NCBI GenBank assembly: GCA_963422285.2 | Contig: CAXXJO010000002.1 | Location: forward strand, 1,054,001-1,118,000 | Reading direction: 5' to 3' | Length of the DNA: 64,000 nt | From: VXYL01 sp963422285 | Lineage (GTDB): Bacteria; Pseudomonadota; Gammaproteobacteria; Pseudomonadales; Azotimanducaceae | Notes under the pieces: model-generated | Databases searched by the model: none | Seen by the model: the letters and a program-made list of their open reading frames with translations, nothing else | Told to the model about the DNA's origin: nothing | Shown here: piece after piece, positions 34,801 to 42,667 of the stretch | Layout: every line of letters begins with the position of its first letter | How positions within the stretch are numbered: the first letter of the stretch is position 1 | Position numbers and translations under genes: made by a program

Positions 34801-35754
34801 ATGAGCATAGGACTGGTGGCGAATCCCACCTCGGGCAAGGACGTCCGGCGCCTCACGGCTCGCGCCTCGGTGTTCGACAACCAGGAGAAGACCGCCATGC
34901 TGCGTCGCTGCCTGGCGGGCATCCGCGCCATGAGCCAGGCACCGATCCGCTATCTGGCCGACGCCCACCACATTGCCCGCCGCGCCATCGACGAGGTCGG
35001 CATCGACGCCCAGCCGCTGCCGGTGCGGATCGCGCTCGGCGCCGAAGACACCACCCGAGCGGCGCGAGCATTGCGGGGTGCCAGCGTCGTGGTCGTGCTC
35101 GGCGGCGACGGCACCAACCGGGCATTCGCCAAGGGCTGGCGGGACGCGCCGCTGATTCCCCTGTCCACGGGCACCAACAACGCCTTCCCGGCGATGGGGG
35201 AAGCCACCACCGCCGGCGCCGCCGCCGGGCTGCTCGCCGAGGGCGGGACACCGCTGCCGGAAGTGGCCCAGCAGGCCAAGGCGATTCACGTCGAGATCGA
35301 AGGCGAAGCGCCCGATCTGGCGCTCGTCGATGCGGTATTAACCAGCGATCGCTTCGTCGGCGCCCGGGCGCTCGACGAGCCGACGCGGTGGGTGTCCGCC
35401 ATGCTGACCCGGGCGGATCCCGCCGGCGTCGGCATGACCTCGGTGGGCGGCTTCGCGCATCCCCTACCGCCCTGGGAGGACGCCGCGCTGACGCTGGCTT
35501 TCCAGGCTGATTCGCCACGCACGGTGCTCGCGGCCCTGGCACCGGGGCGATTCGCACCGATCGGCCTGTCGAATGTCAGCGTAGTGGCGCTCGGGCACCC
35601 CATGCAGGTGGTCGGTCCGGGCGTGCTGGCGTTCGACGGCGAACGGGAACGAGCGTTGCAGCGGCATCAGCGGGCGACTTTGCGCACGATCCGCGACGGG
35701 CCTTGGGTGGTGGACGTGGCCAAGGTGCTGGCACGGGCGGCGCGTTGCCGCTGA
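34801..35754 (+). CDS. acoX: AcoX-like ATP-NAD kinase family protein
   Basis: A 317-residue member of the NAD-kinase/diacylglycerol-kinase fold. VANPTSGKDVRRL opens the protein and VVVLGGDGTNRAFAKGW has the GGDGT nucleotide motif; STGTNNAFP follows as in the family. In Ralstonia and Pseudomonas acetoin operons acoX sits beside acoA, acoB and acoC, and is of uncertain biochemical role. ATG 34801 was chosen as the family start. It ends 25 bp before acoC, so both are likely on one transcript. Confidence 0.85.
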   Translation: MSIGLVANPTSGKDVRRLTARASVFDNQEKTAMLRRCLAGIRAMSQAPIRYLADAHHIARRAIDEVGIDAQPLPVRIALGAEDTTRAARALRGASVVVVLGGDGTNRAFAKGWRDAPLIPLSTGTNNAFPAMGEATTAGAAAGLLAEGGTPLPEVAQQAKAIHVEIEGEAPDLALVDAVLTSDRFVGARALDEPTRWVSAMLTRADPAGVGMTSVGGFAHPLPPWEDAALTLAFQADSPRTVLAALAPGRFAPIGLSNVSVVALGHPMQVVGPGVLAFDGERERALQRHQRATLRTIRDGPWVVDVAKVLARAARCR

Positions 35755-35779
35755 ATGCCGTTCAGACAGGAGGGAAGCA

Positions 35780-36985
35780 ATGCCGGCAGAAATCTATCTC
35801 GTCAAAGTAGGCATGACCATGCACGAAGGCACGGTGGAGGAATGGTACGTCGCCGACGGCGAACGGGTCGATGCCGGCGCCCTGCTCTATCGGCTGGAGA
35901 CCGAGAAGGTCAACCTCGACGTGGATGCGGAGACCGCGGGAATCGTCAAGCAGCTGGCAGCCGAGGGCGCCACCTTGGAACCCGGCGACGTGGTGGGCTA
36001 CATCTACGCCGACGGCGAGTCGATTCCCGATGTGCTGCCGGCGCCGCAGCCCAACCGCGACATCGACGCGACCGCTTTGCGGGCGCAACCGACCACGAAG
36101 GGGCCGGCTCCTCCCGAAAGGCACAAGAGACGCATCGCCGCATCGCCGGTGGCGCGCAAGCTCGCCGCCGAGCTGAACGTGGACCTCGCCACGGTGGCCG
36201 GCACCGGACCGCGCGGGCGAATCACCAAGGAAGACGTGCAGCAGGCGCACGACGCGACCGCTTCGCGGGCGCAACCGACCACGAAGGAATCCGCCGACGC
36301 GCCGCAAGCGCATCCCTTGTCGGCCATGCGTCGCACCATCGCCCAGCGCATGCATGCAAGCCTGCGCGACGCCGCCCAACTCACCATGGACATGGAAGTG
36401 GCCATGGACGATGCCGTGAAACTGCGCCAAGACCTCGTCGCCGAATGGGAGAACGATGGCATCCGGGTGACCTATACGGACCTAGTGCTGGTGGCCGCCG
36501 CCAAGGCGCTGGCGCGCCACCCGGCTATGAACGCGGCGTGGGCCGGAGACGCCCTCGCCCGCTTCCATGCCGTCCACATCGGTCTCGCCGTGGCCTTGGA
36601 CGAAGGGCTGATCGTGCCCGTCATCCGCAATGCCCAGACCAAGACCTTGCGGCAGATCGCCGTGGAATCCGCGACCTTGGCCGGTCGTGCCCGGGCAGGC
36701 GCTCTAAGCCTCGCGGACGTGGAAGGCGGCACCTTCACCGTCACTTCGCTCGGCATGTACGGCGTCGATACCTTTACGCCCATCCTGAATCCGCCCCAAG
36801 CCGGCATTCTCGGCGTCGGCCGCATCTACGACGGCCTGCGCTGGGATGGCGAGGCGCCGGTTCGGGCGGCCAAGATGCGGCTGTCGCTGACCTGGGACCA
36901 CCGCGTCCTCGACGGCGCTCCCGCCGCCGAGTTTCTGGCTGCGGTGCGCGACTATCTCGAAGCCCCGTTCCGGCTCTTGGTTTGA
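35780..36985 (+). CDS. acoC: dihydrolipoamide acyltransferase E2, AcoC-like
   Basis: A 401-residue E2. Lipoyl domain 1 to about 85 with the lipoylated lysine in ETEKVNLDVD (about 43); peripheral subunit-binding domain about 115-155 (RIAASPVARKLAAEL, GPRGRITKEDV); catalytic domain about 178-401 with LTWDHRVLDGAPAA, the His-Asp site. The two linkers are encoded by near-identical 38-bp repeats. It transfers the acetyl unit from E1 to CoA. No E3 (lipoamide dehydrogenase) is present in the window. Confidence 0.93.
   Translation: MPAEIYLVKVGMTMHEGTVEEWYVADGERVDAGALLYRLETEKVNLDVDAETAGIVKQLAAEGATLEPGDVVGYIYADGESIPDVLPAPQPNRDIDATALRAQPTTKGPAPPERHKRRIAASPVARKLAAELNVDLATVAGTGPRGRITKEDVQQAHDATASRAQPTTKESADAPQAHPLSAMRRTIAQRMHASLRDAAQLTMDMEVAMDDAVKLRQDLVAEWENDGIRVTYTDLVLVAAAKALARHPAMNAAWAGDALARFHAVHIGLAVALDEGLIVPVIRNAQTKTLRQIAVESATLAGRARAGALSLADVEGGTFTVTSLGMYGVDTFTPILNPPQAGILGVGRIYDGLRWDGEAPVRAAKMRLSLTWDHRVLDGAPAAEFLAAVRDYLEAPFRLLV
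36064..36101 (+). repeat. 38-bp linker repeat in acoC, copy 1
   Basis: Starts CGACGCGACCGCTTTGC and ends GACCACGAAGG; encodes the DATALRAQPTTKG linker between the lipoyl and subunit-binding domains. Differs from copy 2 at one position (T/C). Confidence 0.9.
36250..36287 (+). repeat. 38-bp linker repeat in acoC, copy 2
   Basis: Starts CGACGCGACCGCTTCGC and ends GACCACGAAGG; encodes DATASRAQPTTKE between the subunit-binding and catalytic domains, in the same frame as copy 1. Confidence 0.9.
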
Positions 36986-37334
36986 CCAGCAGGGCGTTGG
37001 GAAACCCTGTTTTCCAACCGGATCGGCGTTTCGTACCGACAACAGGCAGGAACTGCTGGCAGAGCCGGGTTCTTGGTAGTGGCTCAGTTCGACTTCGGGC
37101 AAGCCCTCCCTTTCATATGCCACTACATATGGCATTCAATGCTCTCCCGTGCTCCTGCATCTTGTGGTTGCGGAATGCTACATGACGACACGGATCAAGC
37201 TGAGACGCCACCTGCATCTTGTGGCGGCGTCACGATGCGGAGCCAAGCCGAGACACTGCCGGGTTCTTCAGACCATCGCTATCCATTGGCCATTGGCGCA
37301 CAGGCCCTCTCGGTCGGAGAACGCTCTGTCGGCG
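36986..37334. other. intergenic region with degenerate repeats
   Basis: 349 bp between acoC and the 2-hydroxyacid dehydrogenase relic. CCTGCATCTTGTGG occurs twice (near 37154 and 37209) with partly similar flanks, and ATGCCA/TGGCAT form a small inverted repeat near 37117-37134. The latter could act as a transcription terminator-like hairpin or an operator. No gene found. Confidence 0.45.
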
Positions 37335-38314
37335 TCAGTACCAGCGTCTCTTGTCCACCACGTTGCGCAGCGGCCCGCCGGCCAGGAAGCGGCGGGCGTT
37401 GTCGGCCAGCAGGGCGTAGCGCCGTTCCGGGATGTCCTCGGCATCCGCCACAGCCACGTGAGGCGTCAGCAGCACGTTGTCCAAAGTCCACAGCGGATGC
37501 TCCGCCGGCAGCGGTTCGACTTCGAACACGTCCAGCGCCGCGCCGGCGATCTCTCCCGCCGCCAAGGCCGCGGTCAAGTCGTCCAGCTTGGCCGTCATGC
37601 CGCGGCCGATGTTGATGAAGTACGCCGACGGCTTCATGCGCCGGAAGCGGTCGGCGTTCCACATGAACTCCGTCTCCGGCGTATGCGGCACCGTGGTCAC
37701 CACGAAATCCGCATCCGGCAGCAGATCGTCGAGGGCCGCAGGCGGGTGAATGTCCGCGGGGCAGCCATGCTCCGGTCGCGGGTCGATGCCGGCGACGCGG
37801 GCGCCCAGCGCCGCGCACAGCCGTGCGGTCTCCGCGCCGATGCCGCCGACGCCGTTGATCAGCACGGTGGCGCCAGCCACGTTGACGTAGCCGTGCTTGC
37901 GGGCATGCCTGTCCCAGCGCGGTCCTGTTGCGCCGCCATCCAGTAGGGCAGGCCACGCGACAGCGCCAGCAGAAACATCAGGATGTGGTGGGCGATGTGG
38001 TCCGAATAGATGCCGCGCGGATTGGTCACCACCACCGGATGCTCGGCCAGCGCCGAATAATAGTAGCCGGGAAACGGCCCGGCGAAGGGGTTTTGCAGCC
38101 AGCGCAGGTTGTTTGCCGTCGGCAGCGACTCCGGCGACACCCAGCCGTAGGCGGCATCGGCGCGGGCGATGGCGGCACGGGCCGCGGCGGCGTCCTCGGC
38201 GACGATCACGTCGAGGCCGGGAACATCCTTCTGCAGCCGCACGGCCCAGGCCCGCATGTGGTCGTCGACGGGTGGCAGCATGGCGAACAGGGCCTGGTTC
38301 GATGAATTGGACAT
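37335..38314 (-). pseudogene. D-2-hydroxyacid dehydrogenase, single frameshift
   Basis: Begins MSNSSNQALFAMLPPVDDH at 38314 and runs in frame to LPYWMAAQQDRAG near 37925, where one base appears lost; the continuing frame gives DRHARKHGYVNVAGATVLING and then GVGGIGAETAR (Rossmann NAD loop), TTVPHTPETEFMW, INIGRGMTAKLDDL, ALDVFEVEPLP and the HVAVAD segment to 37335. Together about 326 residues, full family length with the R, E and H region intact. A single inserted base would restore the gene, so it may be a sequencing or assembly indel. Confidence 0.85.
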
Positions 38315-38374
38315 GGACACCTCCGTTTCGGTCCTTCTATGCTTACGCGCTTTGCCCGCAAGAGGAAGGGTGCC

Positions 38375-39454
38375 ATGCTGGAACGGTTCAAGGTTCCCGC
38401 CGATATCGCGGTGCGCGTCCCGGCCGCGACCATGCGCAAGGTGGTGGAGGACATCTTCGCCGCCCTCGGCATGTCCGAGACCGACGCCGCCAAGTGCGCC
38501 GACGTGCTGATCTACGCCGATGTGCGCGGCATCGATTCCCACGGCGTCAGCAACATGATGCGTCCCTACATCGCCGGATTGAAGGGCGGCCACATCAACC
38601 CCACGCCCACCATGAAGCGAGTGCGCGATCTGCCCGGCGCGGTATCCGTGGACGGCGACCAGGGCCTCGGCCTCGGCCAGGGCAAGGAACTGATGGAACT
38701 CGCCTGCGAACGCGCTCGGGACAACGGCGTCGCCGTGGTCACCGCGTTCAACAGCGGCCACTACGGCCCGTCGGCCTACTTCGCCCACCTCGCCTTGGAG
38801 CACGACATGGTGGGCATCTCCATGACCGCTGGCGGCTTGCAGGTGGCACCTACCCAGGGCGCCGAGCCGCTGCTCGGCCTCAACCCCATCGGCATCGCCG
38901 CACCGTCGAAGAACGAGCCGCCGTTCATCTTCGACGCCTCCATGAGTTCCGTCGCCGGCAACAAGATCCATCTGCTCAAGCGCGTTGGCGGCCAAGTGCT
39001 GCCGGGCTGGATCGCCGACGCCGACGGCACCCCTATCATGGAAGAAGCCGAGGTGCCGGATCGCTTCCTCATGCTGCCCCTGGGCGGCACCCGGGCAATC
39101 GGCTCGCACAAGGGCTTCGGCCTGTCCATGCTGGTGGAGATTCTCTGCGGAGCGCTCACCGGCACCGGCGCCGGCCCCCACCGGCGCCAAGGCACGGCGC
39201 ACTACTTCATGGCCTGCGATGTGGCCGCCTTCACCGACGTGGATACCTTCAAAGCCGATACGGACGCCTATCTGCGCTCCATCCTGGACTGCAGGCCGGC
39301 ACCCGGAGAGAGCCGCGTGGTCTACCCCGGCATTCCTGAACACGAGGCCGAAATCGACCGCCGCGCCAACGGCATCCCCTACCACCCGGAGGTGATCGAG
39401 TGGTTCAACGGCGTGCTCGCCGAGCTGGGCATCGAATCGCCCCTGGGGCTCTAG
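38375..39454 (+). CDS. Ldh2/malate-L-lactate dehydrogenase family oxidoreductase
   Basis: A 359-residue protein of the Ldh2/YlbC/AllD family: YADVRGIDSHGVSNMMRPYI near the start (catalytic His), AFNSGHYGPSAYFA, LLGLNPIGIAAPS and GGTRAIGSHKGFGLSMLVEIL. NAD(P)H-dependent 2-oxoacid/2-hydroxyacid interconversion is expected; substrate could be malate, lactate, ureidoglycolate or sulfolactate. AAGAGGAAGG precedes ATG 38375. Divergent from the 2-hydroxyacid dehydrogenase relic, 60 bp away. Confidence 0.9.
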   Translation: MLERFKVPADIAVRVPAATMRKVVEDIFAALGMSETDAAKCADVLIYADVRGIDSHGVSNMMRPYIAGLKGGHINPTPTMKRVRDLPGAVSVDGDQGLGLGQGKELMELACERARDNGVAVVTAFNSGHYGPSAYFAHLALEHDMVGISMTAGGLQVAPTQGAEPLLGLNPIGIAAPSKNEPPFIFDASMSSVAGNKIHLLKRVGGQVLPGWIADADGTPIMEEAEVPDRFLMLPLGGTRAIGSHKGFGLSMLVEILCGALTGTGAGPHRRQGTAHYFMACDVAAFTDVDTFKADTDAYLRSILDCRPAPGESRVVYPGIPEHEAEIDRRANGIPYHPEVIEWFNGVLAELGIESPLGL

Positions 39455-39555
39455 GACTCGCCGGGCCATCGGACCTTGGCGTTCCTTTCAGTTGGCCGAC
39501 ATGCCGTATTGGTCGCTGCTGAGCGCTCGCCAAACTATCGGCCTAGGTGTCCCTT

Positions 39556-39972
39556 TCACAGCGCCGCCGTCGCCAGTGGCTGGATGAAGCGAACTTCCTG
39601 GACGTTCTTTCTGCTCAGCCGATCGTCGTTGGTGATGAACAAATCCACGCCTGCTGCCGCAGGCCTGTTGAATGGCGTCGGGGCGCGAATGGCGCGATCT
39701 CGGCGAATTTCGGCGAACCGGATGGCGGCAGCGAGGTCGAATGGCAGCACCGTCGCTGCCGCTGCGATCATCTGCTGATAGCGACGCGCCAGTTCTTCGT
39801 CCCCGGTTTCCACCGGCCGGGCGAGCACCTCGCCCAGCGCAAGGGCTGAAGTAAGGAGCTCGTCCTCGCGTTCAATCATTCGCCGACGCAGCGATACGAC
39901 TCGCGTCGCAAACTCGCCTTCGTCCTCGACGAGGTACACGAAGAGGTTCGTATCCCGGAATATCCGGCTCAC
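39556..39972 (-). CDS. PIN-domain toxin (VapC-like)
   Basis: A 138-residue PIN protein from GTG 39972: FRDTNLFVYLVEDEGE (first Asp), LGEVLARPVE (Glu), then FNRPAAAGVDLFITNDDRLSRKNV with the last acidic ligands. VapC-type toxins are Mg-dependent RNases cutting tRNA or rRNA. The GTG overlaps the stop of the preceding frame (GTGA), as in toxin-antitoxin operons. The upstream partner is disrupted, so toxicity may be lost, buffered or the C-terminal partner fragment may suffice. Confidence 0.82.
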   Translation of the reverse strand: MSRIFRDTNLFVYLVEDEGEFATRVVSLRRRMIEREDELLTSALALGEVLARPVETGDEELARRYQQMIAAAATVLPFDLAAAIRFAEIRRDRAIRAPTPFNRPAAAGVDLFITNDDRLSRKNVQEVRFIQPLATAAL

Positions 39973-40471
39973 TGCCAACCGTTTCGAAGCCGACGAACAT
40001 AGGCATCGGCAGACTCGTCCGTCCGAATATCCTTGCCCAGCCCGCGCAAGGCCAGAACGGGATTCGACTCGCGGCGGTCGGTCCGGGACGCATATTGGCA
40101 CTGGCACCAGTCGAGGAGATCGCGGTAGACCGGCGGGATGTCTTCGACATGAGGGATATTCTTGCCCGCAACGCGCAACGGATGGCAGGGATCGCCCGGC
40201 CTGAACAGGCGTCGGCGCCCCTTCTCTGTTCCCACCAGCATGCGATGCCGACCGGGATTCGGAGCCCTGTTGGCAACGCAGTGGAGGTAGGCATGTACCT
40301 GCACCCCCGGACGCAACGGGGGGGGGGGGGGGGGGGGGGGGGGTCAGCGATGTTCTCCTCCGCCTAGCGTACGATCTCCGCAACCGTGAAGCCGCTGCGG
40401 AACGGATTTCGCCTGTGGAGCATCGCCGTTGCGATCCACACTTCGCCAGCCACGCGAACGTTGTTTGTCAT
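39969..40471 (-). pseudogene. PIN-toxin partner gene broken by a G-tract and a stop codon
   Basis: From ATG 40471 the minus strand reads MTNNVRVAGEVWIATAMLHR, then SGFTVAEIVR, a TAG stop, AEENIAD, a run of 26 C (Pro codons), and continues in a shifted frame LRPGVQVHAYLHCVANRAPN, RLFRPGDPCHPLR, IPPVYRDLLDWCQCQYA, ALRGLGKDIRTDESADAYVRRLR. The C-terminal part is the type often found before PIN toxins. Its total length (503 bp) would be in frame only with a 24- or 27-base tract. The intact C-terminal frame could restart at ATG 40241. Confidence 0.72.
40318..40343 (+). repeat. homopolymer of 26 G
   Basis: An uninterrupted run of 26 G on the plus strand, within the toxin-partner gene. Nothing comparable is elsewhere in the window. 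Tract length decides the reading frame of the gene it sits in. Confidence 0.95.
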
Positions 40472-40688
40472 CGCTGCTTGACAAACTAGGCAGACTAGCT
40501 CGGAAAGTACGAAATTACAGCCTCTCCCAGCAAGCGCTGCGGATGGGCAACGGAGCTTGGCGTGTCCGCACTGCCCGCCAAGCGCCATCCCCAAGAAGGA
40601 TGGCCGAGGCCATCGGGACGCATTCAGACGGCATCGTGTGTCTGTGGCCGAATGCGGGCATCCTCGCTACTCTGCTATATTTCCCAAA

Positions 40689-41132
40689 ATGACAGAGTTG
40701 GACAATGCTCGGGAGATCGCCTCCCGCAACCGCGAGCGCGTCGGCGGCGTGTTGCGCGCCTTGCGCGAGATTGTCGCGGCGCAGGGCCATGTCGGCCGCG
40801 AGCAGGAGCATGTCGTCGCCGACGTATTCAACCTGAGCCGTGCCGAGGTGCGCGGCATCGTCTCCTTCTACCACGATCTCAAGACCACGCCGCGACCGCC
40901 CGTGGAAGTGCGCGTCTGTCAAGCCGAAGCCTGCCAGGCGGTAGGCAGTCGGGAGCTGACCAAACGCATCGAGAACCATCTCGGTCTTCGTTTGGGCGAA
41001 GCCAACGATGCCGTCGGCCTGGATGCGGTCTACTGCCTGGGCCTGTGCGCCCAGGGGCCTTCGATGATGGTGAACGGACGGCCCGTAGCACGGGCGGATC
41101 TCCCTGATCTGGCCGAAGCGATACCGCGATGA
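40689..41132 (+). CDS. fdsG: NAD-dependent formate dehydrogenase gamma subunit (NuoE-like)
   Basis: A 147-residue [2Fe-2S] subunit. Cysteines in VRVCQAEACQAVG and YCLGLCAQGPSMM match the thioredoxin-like ferredoxin fold of NuoE/HoxE/FdsG; HVVADVFNLSRAEVRGIVSFYHDL precedes. With FdsB it passes electrons from formate to NAD+. The stop overlaps the fdsB start (ATGA, 41129-41132). Confidence 0.92.
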   Translation: MTELDNAREIASRNRERVGGVLRALREIVAAQGHVGREQEHVVADVFNLSRAEVRGIVSFYHDLKTTPRPPVEVRVCQAEACQAVGSRELTKRIENHLGLRLGEANDAVGLDAVYCLGLCAQGPSMMVNGRPVARADLPDLAEAIPR

Positions 41133-42667
41133 CGACGGTCTACGTGCCGCTCGACACTTCGGCGGTGGCCGCCGGCGCGGACGCAGCAGCAGCAGCCTTC
41201 GAGGCCGCCGGCGTGGACGTGGTGCGCAACGGCTCGCGCGGCATGGCTTGGGCGGAACCGCTAGTGGAAATGGCCGCCGGCGGCGCCCGCAGCCGGGGAG
41301 CGCGAGGGGAAGCCCCTCCCACGGAAGGGACGCGGCTCGCCTATCGCAACATCGCCGCCGCCGATGTGCCGGCCCTGATCGCCCAAGGCGAAGAGCACCC
41401 CAAGTGCCTGGGCAAGGTGGCCGAGATCGACTACCTGCGCGACCAGACTCGGGCCGTCTTCGACCGTGCCGGCCAGGACGCCCCCCTCGCCTTGGCGAAA
41501 ACCACGGTTCTGCACGACTGCCTGGGCCGAGACCCGCAAGCGCTGATCGCCGAGATCGAAATTTCCGGGCTGCGCGGTCGTGGCGGCGCGGGGTTCCCAG
41601 CGCACATCAAGTGGCGTACCGTGTTCGACACCCCCGCCGAACAGAAGTACGTCGTCTGCAATGCCGACGAGGGCGACTCCGGCACGTTCGCGGACCGCCT
41701 GCTGATGGAAGGCGATCCGTATCGGCTGATCGAGGGCATGACCATCGCCGGCCTCGCCACCGGCGCGACCAAGGGCTACGTCTATCTGCGCTCCGAATAT
41801 CCCATCGCCGCTGGCGTGTTCCAAGCCGCCCTGGACCACGCCTACCGCGAAAGGCTGCTCGGCGCCGACATTCTCGGCAGCAGCCGTGCATTCGACCTGG
41901 ATCTTTTCATCGGCGCCGGCGCCTACATCTGCGGCGAGGAGACTTCCCTGCTTGAAAGCCTGGAGGGCAAGCGGGGAGAGATCCGCGCCAAGCCACCGGT
42001 GCCGGCCGTCAGCGGCCTGTTCGGGCAGCCGACCCTGGTCCACAACGCCATCTCTGTCGCCGCCGTGCCGGCCATCATGCAGCGCGGCGGCGACTGGTAC
42101 GCCAGCCTGGGCCTCGGCCGCTCCACGGGCACCATGGCCTTCCAGCTAGCCGGCAACATCCAGCGCGGAGGCCTGGTGGAAGTGCCATTCGGCATCACTC
42201 TCGACGAACTGGTACACGGCTACGGCGGCGGCACCCGCAGCGGCAGGCCCGTGCGCACCGTGCAGATCGGCGGCCCCCTGGGTGCCTACCTGAAGCCGGC
42301 CGAGTTCGGCACCAAGCTCACCTATGAAGACATGGCGGGCCTAGGAGCCGGCATCGGCCACGGCGGCATCGTGGTGTTCGACGACAGCGTGGATCTCGCC
42401 CGTCAAGCCCGCTACGCCTTCGCCTTCTGCGAGCTCGAGTCCTGCGGCAAGTGTACGCCCTGCCGGCTCGGCGCGGTGCGCGGCAAGGAGACCGTGGATG
42501 CGCTGCTTCGGGCCCGCGCCGAGGGTCGCGCGACCGAGCAGAACTTGACTATCATTGAAGACTTGTGCGAGGTCATGGAAACCGCCAGCCTTTGTCAGAT
42601 GGGAGGCATGACGCCCATCCCGGTGACCAGCGCCATGGAGCGGTTCCCAGAGGATTTTCAACCATGA
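41129..42667 (+). CDS. fdsB: NAD-dependent formate dehydrogenase beta subunit (NuoF-like)
   Basis: A 512-residue flavoprotein: thioredoxin-like N-terminal part with a low-complexity loop (about 50-70), GLRGRGGAGFPAHIKW (FMN/NADH), NADEGDSGTFADRLLMEGDPY and the 4Fe-4S motif ESCGKCTPCRLGAV. It holds the NAD-reducing site. Starts in the ATGA overlap with fdsG and ends overlapping fdsA (ATG 42664). Confidence 0.94.
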   Translation: MTTVYVPLDTSAVAAGADAAAAAFEAAGVDVVRNGSRGMAWAEPLVEMAAGGARSRGARGEAPPTEGTRLAYRNIAAADVPALIAQGEEHPKCLGKVAEIDYLRDQTRAVFDRAGQDAPLALAKTTVLHDCLGRDPQALIAEIEISGLRGRGGAGFPAHIKWRTVFDTPAEQKYVVCNADEGDSGTFADRLLMEGDPYRLIEGMTIAGLATGATKGYVYLRSEYPIAAGVFQAALDHAYRERLLGADILGSSRAFDLDLFIGAGAYICGEETSLLESLEGKRGEIRAKPPVPAVSGLFGQPTLVHNAISVAAVPAIMQRGGDWYASLGLGRSTGTMAFQLAGNIQRGGLVEVPFGITLDELVHGYGGGTRSGRPVRTVQIGGPLGAYLKPAEFGTKLTYEDMAGLGAGIGHGGIVVFDDSVDLARQARYAFAFCELESCGKCTPCRLGAVRGKETVDALLRARAEGRATEQNLTIIEDLCEVMETASLCQMGGMTPIPVTSAMERFPEDFQP

